From Actinomortierella ambigua (lineage: Eukaryota > Mortierellomycota > Mortierellomycetes > Mortierellales > Mortierellaceae): a stretch of 28,979 bases of DNA. The stretch lies in assembly GCA_016098155.1 (NCBI GenBank), contig JAAAJB010000408.1, positions 1 to 28,979 on the forward strand. Direction: 5' to 3'. Within the stretch, counting starts at the first letter, position 1. Every line of letters starts with the position of its first letter. The notes beneath the pieces were generated by a model. That model was not told the DNA's origin, ran no database searches, and saw only the letters and a list, made by a program, of their open reading frames with translations. The position numbers and the translations under genes were made by a program. This document shows, piece by piece, positions 17,324-27,825 of this stretch.

Positions 17324-20300
17324 ATGATCCACCACTGGTCGCCTGTCTGTGTGCGCTGCCACGGGCCTGACGAGTCGGGCAAGAAGACAGAAGGCCGCAC
17401 CTTCTTCCACAATGAATATCCTATTTTCCCCTTCCTTTGCGACCCGATGCGTCTTTGTTTGTTGCTGCGTTGCTATGTGTTGCTGAATATCTGTACCTGA
17501 ATACCCGAACAATCCCATTGTGAGACAACAATGGATCTCATACATTCCCTTAACCTGCTATGTGGGTAAATGGGTGGTCCAACAATCTCTCTCTTTCTCT
17601 CTCTCTCTCTCTTTCTCTTTTCCGTGTTTTTCGTACAATACGGCTGGGTATTCGACCTTTACAGCTTCAGGGATTGCACTCGACCCCCACTTGGTCGTGA
17701 CAAGGTAAAGTGAGGAATTGTAAAATAAACCCTGCTCCCCTCTCTTTTCCTCCACCGATCGAGCAACGGGGGAGGAGGGGATGAGAGCTTCATCGTCTTC
17801 GGTGCTCATGCTTATTCGATCATCGTCTTGTTTTCCTTCTTCAACAGTGCAAGTCTGCTTCAGCCGTTCCTGGTTGACAAGGTAACGATCGGCTGGCTTT
17901 GTTGCTCGGGTGTGGAGGGTCAAATTGCTCACCCGTGGGAGATTTGCTGGTGGGGGGATGCTTGGACCAAGGCAGCCCATTCTTTTTTTTTTTTTTTGTC
18001 TGTTTCATTGTTTTGGTGTACATCCCTTTTCTTCCCAAAGAGCACTATTCTATTCTCTGGGGAGAGGGGGGACAAGCCCTCATTGTTGTTGCGCTAATTA
18101 TATAGCGCAAAAGGGAGGCATCCTCCCTTTCTATGGCATTTATGGCCATGTACCCCACTTTTTCATGTTTGTTCCAACCCTCACTCCCTCTTTTGTTTAC
18201 CGTGCCGTTCGAATCATTCCCCCCGCCCGCCCTCCCACCTACGTTCACATATTTATTTTAACCCGTACGCGCGGCTCGGCTCCTTCCCGTCTCATTCCTC
18301 CACTGCAACATGTAGCTTTCATCCTATGGAGAGTTTGTCCTGGGGCCACAGGCTGGCGTCGACGTCCTGTTTGAAAAGGACATTAACGATGGTAAGTTTT
18401 TTTTTTCCCCGCGAGTGCCAATGCACCCACGACTGGTGTCTAAACGACGGTCTTGTTCATCCAAAGAAAGAGGTGACTCATGAAGAACATCACAAGCTAC
18501 CTAAAGTCATAGTTCACTGACACTTTCCCCCGCCCCCCGCCCCTTTTCTGCTCGCCTCTGTACAGATGGTGAAGAGGCTTGGACCTCTGCCGAACTAGTC
18601 GCGGTTGTCGAAGCGGAAGGTAATACCCTATTCGTGTTTGTTTGTGACCAATGCGTCCAAGGGGAGGGATGGACGGATGTGTAACCCACTGCATAACAAA
18701 CCGATCTGACGGATGTCTTTCCTCCCAACCACCACCACCACAACCTCTCCTATTGTTTAATGATACCTCGCCAAAAAAAAAAAAAAAAAAAAAAAAAAAC
18801 AGGAATGCTGTCCTCTGTTAGGCGGCTGACAGGACAAGATGCCCACGTCTGGCGATTTGGCTGGGGCGCGGGCCATCACACACAGTCGGGCACGGACCTG
18901 GAATCAGCTCAGCGGTTCTCGCTTCGCAACATGAGCATCTCGGGTATTGCTATTCTCCGACTAGGCTCAGATTCCTCTTCCAGCACACGCACTAGTAACA
19001 GCAGCAGTAACAGCAGCAGCAGCAGCAGTAGCACAGCCACTATGAGCAACGGCGGCGGTAGTGGCGAACTCTTTTCAGACGCACTTTCTCGGCCAATCTC
19101 GATGCCGTCGATTGGCAAGCACTTGACGTTGCATGGATCTGGATTTGGGCTCATTGCGCCCTCGGTGCTGATGAACAACATTAGCCAGGGCGTCGTAGCC
19201 AATATTGTGCACCCGTATCGGGTCGCGCGACGCGCCTACCAGAATGCGCAGTCGCTCATCATGACGGACGCAAAGTATCTTCCTGGAATGGAAGGTGGAC
19301 CCGTCAGCTGGGACGAGACCGGAGAACTCGCTGGAATGAGCATGCTCCCTATTCGGTAAGTATCTCTGTCTTTCTCTCCCCCTCTCTTCACCCCCAGGTG
19401 TTGAAAAGGATACCGAAGATAGGGGAAGAGACGAGGGGGGGAATAGGGGGCGGGGGAGAGAGATCGTATACACCATCTTTTGTAACTAGTACTCAAAGCA
19501 CTTGGCTGACTGCCGTTTCTCACTGTGCTTATTTTACTTTTTCTTAACAATCGTATAGGAGGTCGGACGGAGAGCCAGCAGACATCACGCTGGTTATCCC
19601 TGTGGCCTGCATTATCTCAGCCATTGCACCTTATGTGGGAGCGCCAAAGGAGTTGATGCAGCCGGAACACTTTACGGCGCTGAGCACTAGCAGTCTCATG
19701 ACGGCCAGAGAGTCGGTTGTGATGGTGCAAGTCGGACAGACCTGGGCTTCGGGTGTTGTCATCTCGAAGGATGGACGTATGTACTTGTTCTCATTTTATT
19801 TTTTCGTGGTTCAAATTTGTGGAAGGCAACATGGATGGAGACTCAACATTTTTTTTCTCTTTCGAATTTCGCATACGACTACTTAGATATCCTCACAAAC
19901 GCCCATGTCTTCACATCATTCCTGGACAATGTCAGCAACCGGACATGGCCAACGCTAAGAAGTGGCATATCGTTACGTGTGCGAATCGATAATCCTCAGC
20001 AGCAGGTAAGGCTTCATTCGTATCAAAGAAGCGTTGAGTTGGACAAGCGAAATATAAGAAAAAAAGGATATGAGCCACTTACCTCCTTCCTTCTGCCCCA
20101 CCCAACATCTGTCCCCCCTTTTTCTTTCTTTTATTAGCAATGGGTAGACGACTGCGAGGTTGTGTTTGTGTCGGATTCATGCTGGGATGTGGCGGTGATC
20201 AAGATCCCCGAGACGTGTGTTCTGCACGGATTCCTACCATATCTACCATTGCGGACGCGTCAAGAGCTGAAAAAGTCCAAACCGGTGGTGCAGGGCACGC

Positions 20301-20707
20301 CCGTGTTTGCGATCGGCCACGGTATCTTTGGTCCATCGTCCGGGGTGTTGCCGTTGATCACGTCGGGCAGCTGCAGCAAGGTCGTATCGGCCCATGGTCA
20401 ACCCGTGATGCTGTTGAGCAGTGCGCCGGTGCACCGGGGCAACAGTGGAGGGGTGCTCGTGGACACGCTGGGCCAATTGGTCGGACTGGTGACAGGCAAC
20501 GGCAAGACATCGACGGGTCGGACGATCACACATCTCAACTTTGCGATCCCGCTCGAGGCGATCACGGACCAGGTCAATGCCTTCTTGGTCGATGGGAATG
20601 TCAAGTGGCTGGATCCTTTGAACTCGCCCTCGCAACGCATCGACGATATCTGGTCCTTGCGTGGCACGGCCCCTGCCTGGGAGCCTTTAGAACGAGCGAA
20701 GCTCTGA
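17324..20707 (+). CDS. Peroxisomal trypsin-like processing protease (TYSND1/DEG15 type)
   Basis: There are nine exons. The last seven are well supported and in phase: 17848-17881, 18316-18391, 18566-18619, 18803-19355, 19559-19776, 19887-20005, 20138-20707. The first exon starts at ATG 17324 and ends at 17415 or 17492; the second starts at 17657, 17663 or 17665 and ends at 17704 (587-610 residues). In the 587-residue model the trypsin triad is His365 (ILTNAHVF), Asp415 (CWDVAVIK) and Ser501 (HRGNSGGVL). The C-terminus ERAKL is a type 1 peroxisomal signal (AKL). In this family the enzyme trims PTS2 leaders and other matrix proteins after import. The N-terminal half carries the family's divergent first domain (CHGPDESGKK, ASGIALDP) and a serine run encoded by AGC repeats. 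No signal peptide is seen. Intron 5 ends in poly(A) directly before CAG. The 5' junction is unresolved. Confidence 0.88.
17587..17621 (+). repeat. (CT)n pyrimidine microsatellite in the first protease intron
   Basis: A TCTCTCTTTCTCTCTCTCTC run fills much of the putative first intron. It lies 40-50 nt upstream of the candidate acceptors, so it may act as a distant polypyrimidine tract. Confidence 0.8.
18773..18799 (+). repeat. Poly(A) tract, 27 A, directly before a 3' splice site
   Basis: Twenty-seven adenines are followed at once by CAG and exon 6 of the protease gene (from 18803). The exon is certain from phase and family continuity (EAEG..MLSSVRRLTG), so this intron end lacks the usual pyrimidine tract. 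Confidence 0.85.
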
Positions 20708-20946
20708 AAAAATATATATATTGAAAAAGAAACACGCTTTACCCCTACAGCACTTACAGAAAGTCAGTAGAATGTGGTGTTACGTAAAAACACCGACGAA
20801 TTTCAACAATACAGCAATAGTGAGAGGCAACAGGGACAGCAGCAGATGGCATTTTCGCTTACATGATGCAAAAAAAAAAAAAAAAAAAAACTATCTGCGT
20901 ATGCTATGCACTACGTCTAAACTTTGGTATCTGCCAATGTAGGCAG
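20708..20946. other. Protease 3' UTR and intergenic, with a 21-A tract
   Basis: Just after the protease stop comes AAAAAATATATATATTG, a plausible A/T-rich 3'-end signal. A poly(A) tract of 21 A lies at 20870-20890. No gene is seen. Confidence 0.5.
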
Positions 20947-21470
20947 CTAGTTTTCGATTTCCTCCACTTTTTTTTTGAACCGCTGCAGGTTGTGCTGGCC
21001 AAACGAGCTGCTCGACGTACTGGCACGCCCTCTTCGGGGCGAGGTTGGACCGCTGCATTTGTCGTCGCGATCGGCCTCAGGTCCCTTCTTGGGGGGGGGG
21101 TGGAGGGCGAGACCCGGGCTTGGTTTCCAGAGGGCCATCTCGGACACCTCGACAAAGGGGGGGGGGTTCAAAGGTGAGGCTGCGACCATACATGAACCTA
21201 TGCAGGGCCGCGACACGTGCTGTAAAGTAGCGCCTCGAATTGAATTCATGGAAAAGGCATACATACAGCGAATCTTCGTCTTTTTTTTGCCTAGAACAAT
21301 AAAAATTGGTGCGCAATGTTCAACATCGAAAGACTGTCGAACGTATCCTTGGTTTTGTCTTACCTCGTGGGCCATACGTGAAGCGAAAAATGAGCCTAGA
21401 TTTGTCGTGGATCCTTGGTAACGACGCGACCTTGCCATCTCCGATAGCCAATATCGCTTTTGGCCTTTAG
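20947..21470 (-). pseudogene. Unresolved minus-strand coding remnant
   Basis: The minus strand has coding-like pieces in shifting frames. From about 21460 one frame reads KAILAIGDGKVASLPRIHDK, then FRFTYGPRG up to a possible donor GTAAGA near 21365. After an acceptor-like TTGTTCTAG the same frame (to 21077) reads DEDSLYVCLFHEFNSRR, then YFTARVAALHRFMYGRSLTF. At a C10 run (21091-21100 on the plus strand) the frame shifts. A second frame then runs PKKGPEADRDDKC to KKKVEEIEN and a stop at 20947. Either this is a small gene with unresolved introns and a homopolymer length error, or it is a decaying copy of a mobile-element gene. I cannot assign a family. It is downstream of the RPAP3-like gene on the same strand. 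Confidence 0.3.
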
Positions 21471-21597
21471 ATCTGCAGTGTTCACAGCAAAATTCATGCC
21501 CTTTAAATTTCCGTGGAATCAACGCCCTGGCATTCCAAATACACATTGTAATTGTATCACTTTGCAACAAAACAACATATGTTCGTCTAGAATTCAC

Positions 21598-21603
21598 TTT
21601 ATT
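21598..21603 (-). terminator. AATAAA three bases after the RPAP3-like stop
   Basis: On the minus strand the stop TAA (21607-21609) is followed by AGG and AATAAA. If used, the 3' UTR would be only about 20-30 nt long. Confidence 0.45.
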
Positions 21604-21606
21604 CCT

Positions 21607-23997
21607 TTAAGCGAGCTTTATCTTGTATTTTGCTGCTAACGACGAGAGATCCTGTGCTGTGAAGGAACCCTGGCCCACGGACGCAGAGAGATGCTGGAAC
21701 AATTCCGTCAAGACTATGACAAATTTGAAGGACAAACGGAAATAATAGGTAAGTCACTTTGTTTTCATTAACGATGCCATCGTTTGAAAAAAAAAATCCA
21801 CCCGTGCTTCCGAATATGATCCTCGAGGATCGGAGCTTTACTTTGGGATTCAGATTTGGAAACAAACATCAGGGCCATGCCAAACCGTTGGACGTTCGAG
21901 AGGTTCTTCAGTGTCTCATAAAGCAGGTTGGCTGACTCGTGTCTAAATAATTGAGGCATAGAAGGAGAGACTCAAATTGTAATGAGTATTAAAGCAAAAA
22001 ATAGAAGGTGTCCAAGAAAAATGGTTGACAAAAAAAAAAGAGAGAAGATTTCAAAAGACAGTAAAGCTTACGGGATGTAAAACTCCTTGTAGATGGGTAG
22101 CATGGACGAAAAGTAATCAGACTCGAACGAGCTCTTGAAAAGGCCCGGAAGCTCCTGTGGTGGTATGATCTATTTGAGGGCAAGGTGGAAAGCCGAGTGG
22201 CCATTAACGTCAATAGCATTCGACAAACCAGATAACGCCAGTCATGCGGAGAGAGAGAGAAAAGGGCATACCCTGAGGTAGTGGTAGAGGAGATTCTTGT
22301 CCCTGCTGTAGCTCTTCCAGTCTCGCTGAAAGTCCAAAAGAGTGGTTGGTGGAATCATTTTGACGGAGTGGGTGGTGCTTTGGGGGGCAGAAGTAGGCTG
22401 TCCTTTCTGAGGGGAAGGAGCGGAGGTTGGGGTGGTAGAGATCGTTGATGACGGCGAGTCCCGTGCTGATGAAACCTCCGTGGCGGGCGTCTTTTCTTGT
22501 GCTGGATGTGCTGCCACTGAAGGTTTCTCAGCGACTACTGTTGCCGGCGGTGGTACTGCCTCCAGCACCTTTGATTGCATGGGCGAAGATGCGGATGGAG
22601 AAGATTTGGTAGCAGTGGTGCTCGTCTTCGACACACCCTTTGGCGCCTTGGGGAACAAGGTCGAATCATCATCAGAGTCGACTTCCACAATCGGGACTCT
22701 GGCATCGGATCTGACTCTTGGAGAGGCGACAGGTTGGGATTTGGTGATCGCGGTTTTGTTGGTTGGTGGCGATGCCGGAGCAGCAGAGGCGGCGGTGGGT
22801 GCCTTTGGCTTCTCTGAGGTAGCCTTGCCAAGTTTGGCCAGCTCATCCTTGACAGCCTTGTTGGTTGGTTCAATCTTGAGCGCAGCTTCAAAGTCTCCAC
22901 GTGCGTCCGCTACCTTGCCCAGCGACCTCCGTGCAATGCCTCGTCGCCACAGAGCCTTCACATTCTTGGGGTCCAATTTCAATCCCGTTGTGCAGTCTGC
23001 CTCCACCTCGGCGAATCTATGTGGTCGATTTATCAAACATGCATCTGTCAGCTTGGGTTGAAGGGAATAGGTTGACGCATTCTTCTGCGAATACTGCCAG
23101 ATCTGTCATATCGTCGTACCTGTCGAGTTTCAGCAGCGCCATGGCGCGATTGATTGGGTATACAGCGTTGGCTGGATCCAGCTTCATGCAAACGGTGTAG
23201 TGCTCAATGGCCTTGTTGTAGTCACCCTTCTTGAATGCAGCATTTCCCTAATGACAATGTACGGAACATACGGGCGTATCAGAAAGAGTTTTGCTGAATG
23301 GTCTATCGATCACGAGTTTGAACATCTGGTACCTACCATTTCTTTCTCTTTGATGGCAGTAGTCGCTGGAACAGGTACTGTAGCTGGCGCAACATCAGGC
23401 TGCTTCTTGTTGCCAGACTTGAGCTTTTCGCTTTCTCTTTGGTCAACTGCTTCCAAAGCTTTGTCCTAAGTTCCAATACGACAAAGGAGTGGTGGGGTAA
23501 GCACAGTTGCCGCCTATGCAGAACGCGATCCACTTTTTGGCGGAATCAACAGAGTTTCTGCGTCCTACCACGTCAAACTTGTCCCAGGAGTCGTAGTAGC
23601 TCGTACGAGCAGCAGCCAGGGCCTCCGACTTTGTGCCTGAGGGAGACAAAGTTGGTGGCGTCACTGTCCTGTTTTGCTCCGCAGGCGAAGGAGGGTCTGC
23701 CGTTGACTTGTTTGTGTGTTGGTCAGTGGGCTGGGAACGGGGCTTCAGGCTGATGGGGCTGACTTGGTTCAGGAGGATGTCTCTGCGCTCGCGTGCCAGC
23801 GGCCGCTCCTATGTAGAAATTGAGGGTAACACGGATCAAGCTGTTGAGCGACCATTCTATCTTTCCCTGCGTGGAGAACACGGAAGGGTCCTTGCTTCCC
23901 AGTATGTGTGTGTGTCTGTGTGTACCTGAACACTCGACAGTGGTCTTCTAGCCGAGGTTGACTTGACTCGCCTCTCCCATTCCACAAAGCGTTCCAT
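21607..23997 (-). CDS. RPAP3-like TPR cochaperone of the R2TP complex
   Basis: There are eight exons, all GT..AG and in phase: 23926-23997, 23569-23808, 23337-23465, 23120-23247, 22272-23016, 22072-22169, 21842-21942, 21607-21713, giving 539 residues. A polar N-terminus has a KFDV-containing segment (SYYDSWDKFDV, to 104). Three TPRs fill about 142-250 (GNAAFKKGDYNKAIEHY; INRAMALLKLDRFAEVEADC; KALWRRGIARRSLGK). They carry the likely dicarboxylate-clamp set K145, N149, N180, K210, R214, which in RPAP3/Tah1-type proteins grips the Hsp90 C-terminus. A Pro/Ala/Ser-rich linker (250-410) leads to an RPAP3_C domain (about 411-535: DFQRDWKSY, YHYLRIIPPQELPGLF, LKNLSNVQRFGMALMF, ELFQHLS). The protein links Hsp90 with Pih1 and the Rvb ATPases for assembly of RNA polymerase, snoRNP and PIKK complexes. 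Unlike short yeast Tah1, it keeps the full RPAP3_C. Confidence 0.88.
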
Positions 23998-24475
23998 GGT
24001 TCAAGACAAAGTGTGTGGTGAATGCGTTTTTTGTCACATCACCTTCTGTTCAAAAAGAAGGTGTAGCCCCACTTTCTCTTTAGCTAAGCCACTACCCCAG
24101 GACCGCCCTTCATTACCCCCCCCCTTCCAGGTTTAGATGGACCATGTTGAGCATTCAACCCTGTTTCTCATTCACACACACACACACAAACACCCCTTTT
24201 GCTCTCCTTCTCTTTTTTTTTTCCTTTTTCTTTTCTTCCAAACATCTCATCCCCCCCTTCACCGCAACATTCAACCAAGAGCAACTCTTTGACAGACGCG
24301 ACATTTTCTCGACGGGGAAGTTGGAGCAGGAAAACTCTTGAAACATTCCTTCTGTTCAAGTCCTCTCTCTCTTCGTTTGTTAAAAGACACTACTGTCTCT
24401 GAACCCCACTACCCACCAACTGCTGCTCTTCACTTCCTCTCTCTCTTTCTTTCTTTCTCTCTTTTTCTCCTTTTC
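23998..24475. promoter_or_regulatory. Divergent promoter between the RPAP3-like and ADA3 genes
   Basis: This 478-bp region lies between two outward-facing start codons. It has an (AC)n run at about 24174-24189, a short inverted repeat (CACCTTCTGTTCAAAAAGAAGGTG, about 24040-24063) and a long pyrimidine stretch ahead of the ADA3 ATG (24420-24475). Confidence 0.45.
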
Positions 24476-27345
24476 ATGGACTCGTCGTCACCATCGTCTC
24501 CACATACGCCAATGCTGGACTCCTCCACATTGACTTTCCGTACCTTCATCAACCGCCAGCATTCGTCAGCGTCCCCCATGTCGCAGAATGTGCCGAGCTA
24601 CCAGGAGCTGAGCGCTCTCCAGCAGGAGCTTCAGCTCCTATCCGACAAGGCTTCTTTGCAGCGTGAGCGATACGAGAGTGAGTTGTCGCGATTGGAAGGT
24701 AAAAAAAAACGCACAAAAGAATCGCATGTGATAATAGGGGAGGGAAGTGCTGGTGTTATTGTTTTCCATTGGGTCCACCTTTGCAAGTCGTCTTACCATC
24801 TTGTCTTTTTTCTTGTGTGTGTGTCTTTTGACATTTGGGTCTGCAATGACTTTTCAATAGCCTCGATAGGAAGCTCAGGAAATATCAGGAACAGCGTATC
24901 CCCTACCGTATCATCAGCCTCATCCTTCTCGAGCTCAAAGACAGGAGGACTCCCCGAAAAGGCTGGAAAAACAACTCTGCCTCCAGGAGTGGGAGGTGGT
25001 AGCAGTGCAGGTGCATCAGGACCAAATACTGTTGGTGGCAGCAGTAGTACCAGTAGTAGCAGCAACAGTACTGCCACCACCACCACCACCACCACCAATT
25101 GCAACAGCTCTAGCCTGCCAAAGCCTGGACTGGTGACATTAAAGTTGAAACGCTCTGATGCTACTGAGAACGGCAAGACGGACGACGAGCAATCGAGCAC
25201 GCCCACCACCATCAAACTGAGTGCTGCAAGCTTCAAGTATGGACTATCAAAGCGGCAATGGACCAATTTATTGAATCCCTGTCCATTTTCTTTTCAATGC
25301 CGCTCCTTATGCTGATCCAACAATTCTTTCATTATTTTTCTGTTAATAGTGCACTGGACAAGAAGAAGCGAAAAAAGGACAACCCGGAGGACAGTGATTA
25401 CTCTGAGGATGACCGAGGTACCAAACATCTCTTTTTTTTTTTGGTGCTACGAAACGATGACCCTCTTCACTATTTGGACAAGAAATGCTGACTTAACAAA
25501 TGGATAACCGGGAAAAATAGGCTCATTGGCCAAAGCCAAGCGGGAAGAATTCAAACAAGGCCGAAGCGCATCACCACAGCCTACAAAATTCAATCCCAAG
25601 AACAGCACACCAAAGGCGCAGGTAAAAGAAAAGGAACAAGACCGTTAATTATGATCTGGTAACAGAGCGACCTTTCCTGTAGTCGGGAATCTCATTCCAT
25701 CTTTTCCCCCCACTCTGTATCAACCTAGGCCTCTGGATCACATCAAAAGAAGAAAAGACACTCGGAGACAGAAAAGCATAAACCAAAGATGCAGGAAGTG
25801 CAGGATGACTTCTCCAAAGTCAAGGTTGCCACCCAAATACCCATCCAGACGTTTTGGGCCTCTATGGATCCATATTTCCGACCATTTTCTGAATCGGATC
25901 GTATGGCTCTGGAAGAAGAGGTAACGTTTTTCTTACATGGTTTTTTTTTTTCAGAAAGCAGCTATTTTGTCTGTCCTACTTTCACCTCATTGTTGGATAG
26001 GAAAGCTAACTGGACATGATTTTTGGCCTCCTCCCCGTCCCCTTGCCCACCAAAAAAAAAAAAAAAATAGGGAGACCAAGTGACACCACTGTTAATACCA
26101 CCGCTCGGAAAGCATTATCTGGATGCATGGGCTGAAGAAGAGAGGTCGTTGATGCCTTCTTTTGACGGTTTTGACTCGCGCCGAAACTCGATAGAGTCTA
26201 GCAGCACAAAGGATGCAGCACCGTCGAGGAATATTGTCAGCAACACGCCCTTTGAGCTGACGGACGAAAACATTGAGCAGGATGAAGTGTCATGTGGTCC
26301 ATTGACGGAGCGTATCCTTAGCTCGCTGGTTGCAGAGAATGTTATTGACTCTTCAGAGATCAAGCAGGACGATGAGACAGCCACAACCACAACTACAACT
26401 ACAGCAGGGACAGCAACAGCAACAGCAACAGGGTCTCAACCGCCACGGGGGTCTTCCAATCCTTGTAACTACGCCGAACTGGAGGAGCGGATGAAGCGAG
26501 AACTGCGATACATTGGTCTGTTGGGCGACGATGAGGTATACGAGATTCCATGGTCCATTTTTCTATATGGCTGCCCCATGTTGTAGCTCTGTTGAGAGAT
26601 GCGGTCCTGACATCTCTTGCCCTTTTTCTCTCCTTTTTAATAGATCGATTGGGATGCGCGGGAAGATGATGAGATTAGTATTACACTACGATCACTGCAA
26701 AAGGAGCTCCGAGAGGTGATGCAGGTGAACCAGTACCGGAAGCAAAAACTAGCAAAGATGGTGAGCGACCATTTGGCGTACCAGGAGTACAATATGATTC
26801 TTGATGACCTGGACAAACAAGTCGAGCAAGGGTACCTCAAGCGATTCGTAAGTCTTTATTCTTTTGTATATTTAAGGGGGTGTTTGGGGAAAGGAGACTC
26901 GAGTATGCTTATATGCTTCATGTCTTTTGTGTCGCATTTGTCTGACCATGCTTGGATGTCCACCCGTGCCTTTTTTTTAAAAAATTCATTACAGCGGATC
27001 ACAAAGTCCAAGAAGAAAAAGACGACGACACCCAAATCACTGTCGGAGAATGCGCTCAGTGCTATGGACCGCCGGCGGCGGTTCATCCAAGGCGTGGGGC
27101 CGATTTTCCCAGCGGAAAAGTTTTCGATCCCACGCGATTCGATCTACGACGACGAGCCAGTAGTCCAGCCGGGCATCCACATGGACGGCGTGGGGAACGG
27201 CACCCCAGCAGCATCTACATCAGCATCATCTGCAACAACAGCAGCAGCAGCAGCAGCAACAACAGCAGGCACGACACTGCCTGCGGCGGCGAACGGTACG
27301 GGATCCTCTTCACAAACTCTGGCTGGTTCGTCATCCCAGCTATAG
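24476..27345 (+). CDS. ADA3: ADA3/NGG1-like subunit of the SAGA acetyltransferase complex
   Basis: There are eight exons, all GT..AG and in phase: 24476-24698, 24861-25236, 25350-25417, 25521-25621, 25729-25920, 26071-26535, 26644-26847, 26995-27345, giving 659 residues. The N-terminus has a short coiled coil (about 40-73, ELSALQQELQLLSDKASLQ). A low-complexity Ser/Thr/Gly region and a basic KKKRKKDNPEDSDYSEDD patch (near 203-221, possible nuclear signal) follow. The conserved Ada3 part then runs IQTFWASMDPYFRPF, LTERILSSLV, ELEERMKRELRYIGLL, IDWDAREDDEI, LRSLQKELREV, YQEYNMILDDLDKQVEQGYLKR and RRRRFIQGVGPIFP. Ada3 bridges Gcn5 and Ada2 in the histone acetylation module. Thr/Ala and poly-Ala/Thr tracts occur near 426-440 and in the C-terminal 50 residues. 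Intron 5 ends in A16 followed by TAG. The ATG at 24476 follows a pyrimidine-rich leader. Confidence 0.9.
26052..26067 (+). repeat. Poly(A) tract, 16 A, abutting an ADA3 3' splice site
   Basis: Sixteen adenines run straight into TAG and exon 6 (from 26071). The acceptor is fixed by phase and by the continuity MALEEE-GDQVTPLL, so poly(A) replaces the polypyrimidine tract here. Confidence 0.85.
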
Positions 27346-27825
27346 CTTGATCCTCCCGGACTCCACCTTGAAGAGGGAGAAATATGTCTCGCGGATCAAA
27401 AAAAAGAGGGAGGAGAGGGGGAGACGAAAAAAAACACTACACTACCTTACTTTGCTTTCCCTCCATTGTTCTTATTTCGCTGCCGTCGTATGCTTTTTTT
27501 TTCTTTCGTCAACGTCGACACACTTTCGTCTTTTCCTGTATAATCCGCTCCCATTATGTACTCTATTAGCCACCTACCTCATGTCCTCTTTGTTTGACAT
27601 TAAAAAAAGGAAAAAAATGATGGCAGCGTAACTATTTTTTTTTTAATTCTACACTGCTGGTTAAAGATACGTGGCGAAATCCTGGACGACGACTTGCACG
27701 AAATGAAGAAGGGAGAGGCATATCCTGCTGCTCTCCTGAGACTCCTGCGATCCATAGCCATGCATCCCAGCCGAGTTTAGATAGGGTGAACGTGAAAGAA
27801 AAAAAGGCAGACTCTTTTCATGGCA
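27346..27825. other. Intergenic between convergent ADA3 and YOS1 genes
   Basis: This holds the two 3' UTRs. It is A-rich with several short A and T runs (for example 27398-27404, 27602-27617). No coding frame is supported, and no clear AATAAA was found on either strand. Confidence 0.45.

Noticed and set aside
17003..17370. Plus-strand frames just ahead of the protease start (86-129 residues)
   Set aside because: They are low-complexity translations of pyrimidine-rich promoter DNA, without family motifs.
20140..20724. A 194-residue plus-strand frame overlapping the protease
   Set aside because: The overlapping frame contains the conserved GNSGG serine motif and AKL end; this one has none.
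22432..23061. A 209-residue plus-strand frame opposite the RPAP3-like gene
   Set aside because: It is antisense to the Pro/Ala/Ser linker and TPR codons, with no family features.
24793..25266. A 157-residue minus-strand frame with poly-Val/Leu
   Set aside because: It is the antisense of the Ser/Thr codon repeats in ADA3 exon 2.
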